Positions 6,004 through 8,914 of a stretch of DNA of 8,914 bases are shown piece after piece. Position 1 is the stretch's first letter, and the number at the start of each line of letters is the position of its first letter. Under the pieces are notes generated by a model. That model made no database searches. It was given only the letters and a program-made list of their open reading frames with translations, and had not been told where the DNA came from. The DNA is taken from assembly GCA_013696905.1 (NCBI GenBank), contig JACCXP010000094.1:1-8914 (forward strand). Direction: 5' to 3'. Made by a program: the position numbers and the translations under genes. Origin of the DNA: Thermoleophilaceae bacterium (GTDB taxonomy: Bacteria; Actinomycetota; Thermoleophilia; Solirubrobacterales; Thermoleophilaceae).

Positions 6004-6069
6004 ATGCGCCGGTAATCGGCAGGAGGACTCGGTAACTGAAGGGCAGGCGGCCGACCTGGCCAAACGGTC

Positions 6070-6075
6070 TAGACT
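6070..6075 (+). promoter_or_regulatory. Putative -10 box of dcd
   Basis: TAGACT matches TAnnnT and ends ten bases before GTG 6086, leaving room for only a few untranslated bases. No Shine-Dalgarno lies between, so dcd may be transcribed with a very short or absent leader. A -35 element is not obvious. The box lies in the divergent region shared with the zinc-ribbon-like gene. Confidence 0.45.
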
Positions 6076-6085
6076 CGCGCGCTCC

Positions 6086-6658
6086 GTGGTGCTCAGCGAC
6101 CGCTCCATCCGGGCCGAGGTCGAGGCGGGCCGGATCGTGATCGACCCGTTCGACCCGTCGCTCGTGCAGCCCTCGAGCGTTGACGTGCGCGTGGACGGGC
6201 GCTTCCGGGTCTTCCACAACCACCGCTATCCCTACATCGACGTGCGCCAGCCGATGGAGGGGCTGACGGATCTCGTCGAGGCGCCGGGGGAAGAGCCCTT
6301 CATCCTGCATCCGGGCGAGTTCGTGCTGGGGCAGACGCTCGAGCGGATCACCGTCCCCGACGACCTCGTCGCGAGGCTCGAGGGAAAGAGCTCACTCGGG
6401 CGCCTGGGACTGCTGATCCATTCGACCGCCGGGTTCGTCGACGCCGGGTTCTCGGGCAACCTCACACTCGAGCTCTCGAACGTGCTCAGCCTGCCGATCA
6501 CGATCTACCGCGGCATGCCGATCGGCCAGCTCTCGTTCATGCGCATGGACGCTCCGGTCGAGCGTCCCTACGGCACGGTCGAAGGGGGCTCGAAGTACCA
6601 GGGCCAGACCGAGCCGACGGCGAGCCGCTTCCACCTCAACTTCGAGCCGCGCGACTGA
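6086..6658 (+). CDS. dcd: dCTP deaminase, probably bifunctional (dUMP-forming)
   Basis: The protein is 190 residues, the usual length for actinobacterial Dcd, when started at GTG 6086 ([15 protein letters not shown]). GTG 6089 would also fit. Family motifs are in order: [21 protein letters not shown] (23-43), [12 protein letters not shown] (75-86), [19 protein letters not shown] (99-117), [12 protein letters not shown] (121-132) with the expected catalytic Glu129, GMPIGQL (143-149) and the C-terminal lid [14 protein letters not shown] (161-174). The enzyme deaminates dCTP; the mycobacterial-type sequences of this length also hydrolyse the product to dUMP and pyrophosphate, feeding thymidylate synthesis. 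That bifunctionality is inferred from resemblance. The frame is open back to 5930 but the extension is not Dcd-like. It is followed 69 bases later by tatA. Confidence 0.95.
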   Translation: MVLSDRSIRAEVEAGRIVIDPFDPSLVQPSSVDVRVDGRFRVFHNHRYPYIDVRQPMEGLTDLVEAPGEEPFILHPGEFVLGQTLERITVPDDLVARLEGKSSLGRLGLLIHSTAGFVDAGFSGNLTLELSNVLSLPITIYRGMPIGQLSFMRMDAPVERPYGTVEGGSKYQGQTEPTASRFHLNFEPRD

Positions 6659-6694
6659 TCCGCCGAGCCGTCCCGAGCGCAGGAAGGGCAGCGG

Positions 6695-6700
6695 TAGGAT
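6695..6700 (+). promoter_or_regulatory. Putative -10 box of tatA
   Basis: TAGGAT fits TAnnnT and lies 27 bases before GTG 6728, after the dcd stop. A start point near 6707 would give a leader of about 20 bases that includes CGGAGG at 6717-6722, five bases before the GTG. No clear -35 is seen. It suggests tatA and the genes after it have their own promoter. Confidence 0.4.
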
Positions 6701-6727
6701 GAGCAGTACCAGCGAACGGAGGCAGCA

Positions 6728-6991
6728 GTGATACCGAACATCGGCCCGCTCGAGATCGTCATCGTCCTCGTCATCGTGCTCATCATCTTTGGGCCCAAGC
6801 GCCTGCCCGGTCTTGGCAAGTCGCTCGGCACCGGGATGCGAGAGTTCAAGGACTCGGTGACCGGCAAGGGAGGCGACGACGACGAGCCGGCGGACAACCG
6901 CTCGCAGCTCCCGCCCGCGACCACTCGCATCGAGGCCGATCGGCCGCCTGAGCGCGAGCCGGCGAAGCCCGCCGGCGAGCGGGCCCCCTAG
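6728..6991 (+). CDS. tatA: Twin-arginine translocase subunit TatA
   Basis: This 87-residue protein starts at GTG 6728 with GGAGG five bases upstream, and ends at TAG 6989-6991. It has the classic TatA layout: a short N-terminus (MIPNIGPLE), one membrane helix (about 8-22, IVIVLVIVLIIF), the hinge FGPKRLPGLG (22-31), an amphipathic helix (about 32-46, KSLGTGMREFKDSV), and a charged, Pro-rich disordered tail. TatA oligomers form the protein-conducting element that TatC recruits to export folded proteins with RR signal peptides. The residue before the hinge and the short length favour TatA over TatB. The tail continues in the same frame, past the TAG, into the tatC sequence (see tatC), so a TatA-TatC fusion or readthrough cannot be excluded. 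Confidence 0.95.
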   Translation: MIPNIGPLEIVIVLVIVLIIFGPKRLPGLGKSLGTGMREFKDSVTGKGGDDDEPADNRSQLPPATTRIEADRPPEREPAKPAGERAP

Positions 6992-7058
6992 CAAGCCGAC
7001 CGGGCCCCAGCCGTCGCCTCATCACCGCCCCAGTCCGCCGCGCCCAGGCGCAGGCTAA

Positions 7059-7083
7059 AGCCGGTCGCCCACGACGACCGGCT
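7059..7083 (+). other. Stem-loop at the tatA-tatC junction
   Basis: A perfect 9-bp inverted repeat (AGCCGGTCG at 7059-7067 and CGACCGGCT at 7075-7083) with a 7-base loop overlaps the first two bases of the candidate CTG start of tatC. No T run follows, so it does not look like an intrinsic terminator. In RNA it could hide or present the start region or set the TatA:TatC ratio. A stem of this size is also expected about once by chance in this much GC-rich DNA, and the bases lie in a coding frame. Confidence 0.4.
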
Positions 7084-7810
7084 GTCGCTCGTCGATCACC
7101 TCGACGAGCTCCGCTCGCGGCTGATCTATTCAGCCGTCGCATTCGTGGTCGCGCTCTCCCTGTGCCTGTGGCAGAACCACCTCATCCTCACGATCATGAA
7201 CGCCCCGCTCGACGGGGTGCAGCCGATCACGCTCGGGGTCGGCGAGCAGTTCACGACGACGTTCACGGTCTCCGCCTACGCCGCGATCCTGCTGGCGATG
7301 CCGATACTGCTCTACCAGCTGTACGCGTTCGTGCTGCCCGCGTTCAGCCCGACCGAGCGCAAGGTGGCGCTGCCGCTGCTGATGATGGTGCCGGTGCTGT
7401 TCATCGCCGGGGTCGTGTTCGGCTACTACGTCGTGCTGCCGAAGGCGGTCGACTTCCTGCTGGCCTTCAACGCCGACGAGTTCAACACACAGGTGCGCGC
7501 GCGCGAGTTCTACTCGTTCGCGGCGCTGTCGCTGATCGCGATCGGCATCCTCTTCCAGATCCCCGTCGCGGTACTCGCGGTCACGCGACTCGGGATCGTC
7601 ACGCCCGCCCAGCTGCGCAAGAACCGCGGCTATGCCGTGCTGGCGATAGCAATCGTCGCTGCACTACTCCCGGGACAAGATCCGGTGACGATGGCTATCT
7701 CGATGGCGCCGCTCTACGTGCTCTTCGAGCTCTCGATCCTGCTCGCGGTGGCGTTCGGGCACTCCGCCCCGAGCGAACCCGAGCCGGCCTCGGCTGAGGG
7801 CCCCGACTGA
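7082..7810 (+). CDS. tatC: Twin-arginine translocase subunit TatC, non-standard start
   Basis: TatC is the six-helix membrane receptor that binds twin-arginine signal peptides. With CTG 7082 as start the protein is 242 residues, the usual size. It begins with the family motif LVDHLDELRSRL (a cytoplasmic region essential for signal recognition), then TM1 (IYSAVAFVVALSLCLW). MPILLYQLYAFVLPAF, the conserved PTERK glutamate loop, GVVFGYYVVLPKAVDFLL, the helix near LIAIGILFQIPVAVL, LRKNRGYAVLAIAIVAALLPGQDPV and the final helix APLYVLFELSILLA follow. The first GTG, at 7145, would cut off the motif and part of TM1 and is rejected. No ATG, GTG or TTG exists in any frame between 6992 and 7144. CTG 7082 lacks a Shine-Dalgarno. 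The same frame is open back to the tatA stop (51 codons), so TAG readthrough giving TatA-TatC is an alternative. The stop overlaps the next ATG by one base. Confidence 0.9.
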   Translation: MSLVDHLDELRSRLIYSAVAFVVALSLCLWQNHLILTIMNAPLDGVQPITLGVGEQFTTTFTVSAYAAILLAMPILLYQLYAFVLPAFSPTERKVALPLLMMVPVLFIAGVVFGYYVVLPKAVDFLLAFNADEFNTQVRAREFYSFAALSLIAIGILFQIPVAVLAVTRLGIVTPAQLRKNRGYAVLAIAIVAALLPGQDPVTMAISMAPLYVLFELSILLAVAFGHSAPSEPEPASAEGPD

Positions 7811-8472
7811 TGCTCTTCGACCTCCAGGGCAAGCGCCGGCGGGTCGTGCAGGGCACGTACCTGATGCTTGCGATCCTGATGGGTGGCGGGCTCGTGCTGT
7901 TCGGCATCGGCGGCGACGTGCAGGGCGGGCTGTTCGACGCCTTCCGCGAGCGCAACGCCGCGGGCGGGGACAACTCGATCGTCGAGAACCGCATCGAGGC
8001 AGCCGATCGGCGCCTGGCCGCCAACCCACGCGACCAGGCGGCGCTCAAGGATGTCATCCGCGGCAACTATCAGCTCGCCGCTCAGAGCGCGAACCCCGAC
8101 ACCGGCATCTTCACCGCCGGCGGCAAGGCCGACCTGCGTGAGGCCTCCGCGGCCTGGACGCGCTACCTCGCGCTCGATCCGTCCAAGCCGGACGACTCCC
8201 TCGCCGGCCTGATGGTGCAGGCGTATGTCGGCCTCGAGCAGTACCCGCAGGCCACGCGCGCGGCCGAGATCGTGGCGAGGGCTCGTCCGAGCGCCCAGGC
8301 CTACCTCCAGCTTTCGCAGCTCGCGACTCAGGCCGGGCAGGCGCGCAAGGCGGACCTCGCCGGCGAGCGAGCCGTGGAGCTCGCCCCGCGAGCGCAGCGA
8401 AGGGCCGTGCGCACCCAGCTCCAGCAGATCGAGGCAGCTGCGGCGGCGCAGAAGGGCGGCGCGGGCGGCTGA
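7810..8472 (+). CDS. Membrane-anchored TPR-like protein
   Basis: This 220-residue protein starts at ATG 7810, whose A is the last base of the tatC stop, indicating coupled translation. A basic N-terminus (GKRRRVVQ) precedes one membrane helix (about 15-34, GTYLMLAILMGGGLVLFGIG), so the rest should lie outside the cytoplasm. The outer part is a string of Ala-rich helices resembling tetratricopeptide repeats: about 58-95 (IEAADRRLAANPRDQAAL), 108-125 (EASAAWTRYLALDPSKP), 131-160 (AYVGLEQYPQATRAAEIVARARP) and 162-193 (YLQLSQLATQAG then GERAVELAP). It ends in an Ala/Gly-rich tail. TPRs mediate protein-protein contacts. The position after tatC suggests a link to export or the envelope, but no direct evidence is present. 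The precise family is not recognised; conserved relatives are expected in Thermoleophilia. Confidence 0.8.
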   Translation: MLFDLQGKRRRVVQGTYLMLAILMGGGLVLFGIGGDVQGGLFDAFRERNAAGGDNSIVENRIEAADRRLAANPRDQAALKDVIRGNYQLAAQSANPDTGIFTAGGKADLREASAAWTRYLALDPSKPDDSLAGLMVQAYVGLEQYPQATRAAEIVARARPSAQAYLQLSQLATQAGQARKADLAGERAVELAPRAQRRAVRTQLQQIEAAAAAQKGGAGG

Positions 8473-8828
8473 GCTTCACGATCGAAGACGAGGCAATGGA
8501 CGCCCGTACGCACGTGATCGAGCTGGCAGGTGCGGTGGATCTGTACTCGGCGCCGGAGTTCAAGGAGCTGCTGCTGGGGGTGATCGACGCGGGCAAGAGT
8601 CACGTCGTGGTCGACCTGTCGCAAGCCACGTTCATCGACTCGACCACGCTCGGCGTCCTGGTCGGCGCGGTCAAGCGGCTGCGCTCGGAGGATGGGGCGC
8701 TCGCGCTCGTGTGCACGCAGCCGAGCATCACTAAGGTGTTCGAGATCACCGGGCTCGACGAGGTGTTCGCGATCCACGCCACGCGTGAGGACGCGCTGTC
8801 GTCGGTCGCCGAGTCGGGCAGCGCCTAA
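8469..8828 (+). CDS. STAS-domain anti-anti-sigma factor-like protein, probable CTG start
   Basis: The product is 119 residues from CTG 8469, which overlaps the previous stop as CTGA, or 110 residues from ATG 8496. It is a single STAS domain: LAGAVDLYSAPEFK (19-32), a VVVDLSQATFIDSTTLGVLVG segment (46-66) with the expected phospho-acceptor Ser58, then ALALVC and VFEITGLDEVF near the end. Such proteins bind an anti-sigma kinase when unphosphorylated and release the sigma factor. The upstream nine codons read SFTIEDEA, the first beta strand of the fold, which ATG 8496 would lose. Counting from CTG, the GxxD turn and Ser58 line up with Bacillus SpoIIAA (Ser58). ATG 8496 also has GAGG only two bases away, too close to be ideal. 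No anti-sigma kinase gene is in view. The stop TAA lies in the -10 box of the tRNA. Confidence 0.88.
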   Translation: MSFTIEDEAMDARTHVIELAGAVDLYSAPEFKELLLGVIDAGKSHVVVDLSQATFIDSTTLGVLVGAVKRLRSEDGALALVCTQPSITKVFEITGLDEVFAIHATREDALSSVAESGSA

Positions 8829-8831
8829 AAT
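8826..8831 (+). promoter_or_regulatory. Putative -10 box of the tRNA-Lys gene
   Basis: TAAAAT is close to the consensus TATAAT and ends nine bases before the tRNA, a proper distance for initiation just upstream of the mature 5' end. Its first three bases are the stop codon of the STAS gene. The expected -35 position (about 8802-8808) has only a poor match. Confidence 0.55.
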
Positions 8832-8840
8832 CGCCCGTTC

Positions 8841-8913
<73 letters not shown>

Positions 8914-8914
8914 T

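Noticed and set aside
5930..6085. N-terminal extension of dcd to 5930
   Set aside because: Dcd proteins begin at the LSDRSI segment, the extension is not family-like, and a -10-like box lies within it.
5989..6219. N-terminal extension of the zinc-ribbon-like protein to 6219
   Set aside because: It would overlap the start of dcd on the other strand, and AAGGAGA marks ATG 5988.
7145..7147. GTG 7145 as the tatC start
   Set aside because: It would remove the conserved LVDHLDELR segment and part of TM1, which are plainly encoded upstream in the same frame.

Overview
The window reads as chromosomal DNA of a high-GC actinobacterium, most likely from the Thermoleophilia/Solirubrobacterales side of the phylum. 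The reasons are the very GC-rich third codon positions, many GTG starts, an actinobacterial-type dCTP deaminase and membrane-anchored spermidine synthase, and a TatA/TatC pair of actinobacterial style. The lineage is inferred from sequence character and remembered families; no search was run. No mobile element, CRISPR array or phage gene was seen.

Region 1 (1-4150, + strand) is one tightly packed operon. It holds the 3' end of a probable DUF4178 gene, a small coiled-coil protein, a DUF2617 protein, a DUF4247 lipoprotein, a signal-peptide/single-TM protein, a four-TM DUF350 protein and a seven-TM spermidine-synthase-like enzyme. Most junctions overlap by a few bases (GTGA, CTGA, ATGA, GTGATG), which suggests translational coupling. 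It resembles the uncharacterised mycobacterial cluster ending in Rv2601 (speE). Several products are exported or membrane-bound, so a membrane-associated, possibly extracytoplasmic, polyamine-type chemistry is a plausible but unproven role.

Region 2 (4151-5988) has a 60-aa membrane protein on the + strand behind a leaderless-looking promoter. Converging on it, with overlapping stop codons, are a CorA-type Mg2+/divalent channel and, upstream of that, a zinc-ribbon-like conserved protein, both on the - strand.

Region 3 (6086-8913, + strand) carries dcd (dCTP deaminase of the dUMP-forming type, divergent from the zinc-ribbon gene), tatA, tatC, a TM-anchored TPR-like protein, a STAS anti-anti-sigma-like protein and tRNA-Lys(CTT). 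TatA and TatC would form a twin-arginine translocase; the TPR and STAS genes follow directly and may be co-transcribed.

The most unusual signal is at gene starts. The DUF2617, tatC and STAS reading frames all extend, with family-like N-terminal sequence, upstream of any ATG/GTG/TTG, and each has a well-placed in-frame CTG. For tatC there is a second explanation: it is in the same frame as tatA, separated only by a TAG and an open 51-codon linker, so TAG readthrough or a broken TatA-TatC fusion must also be considered.
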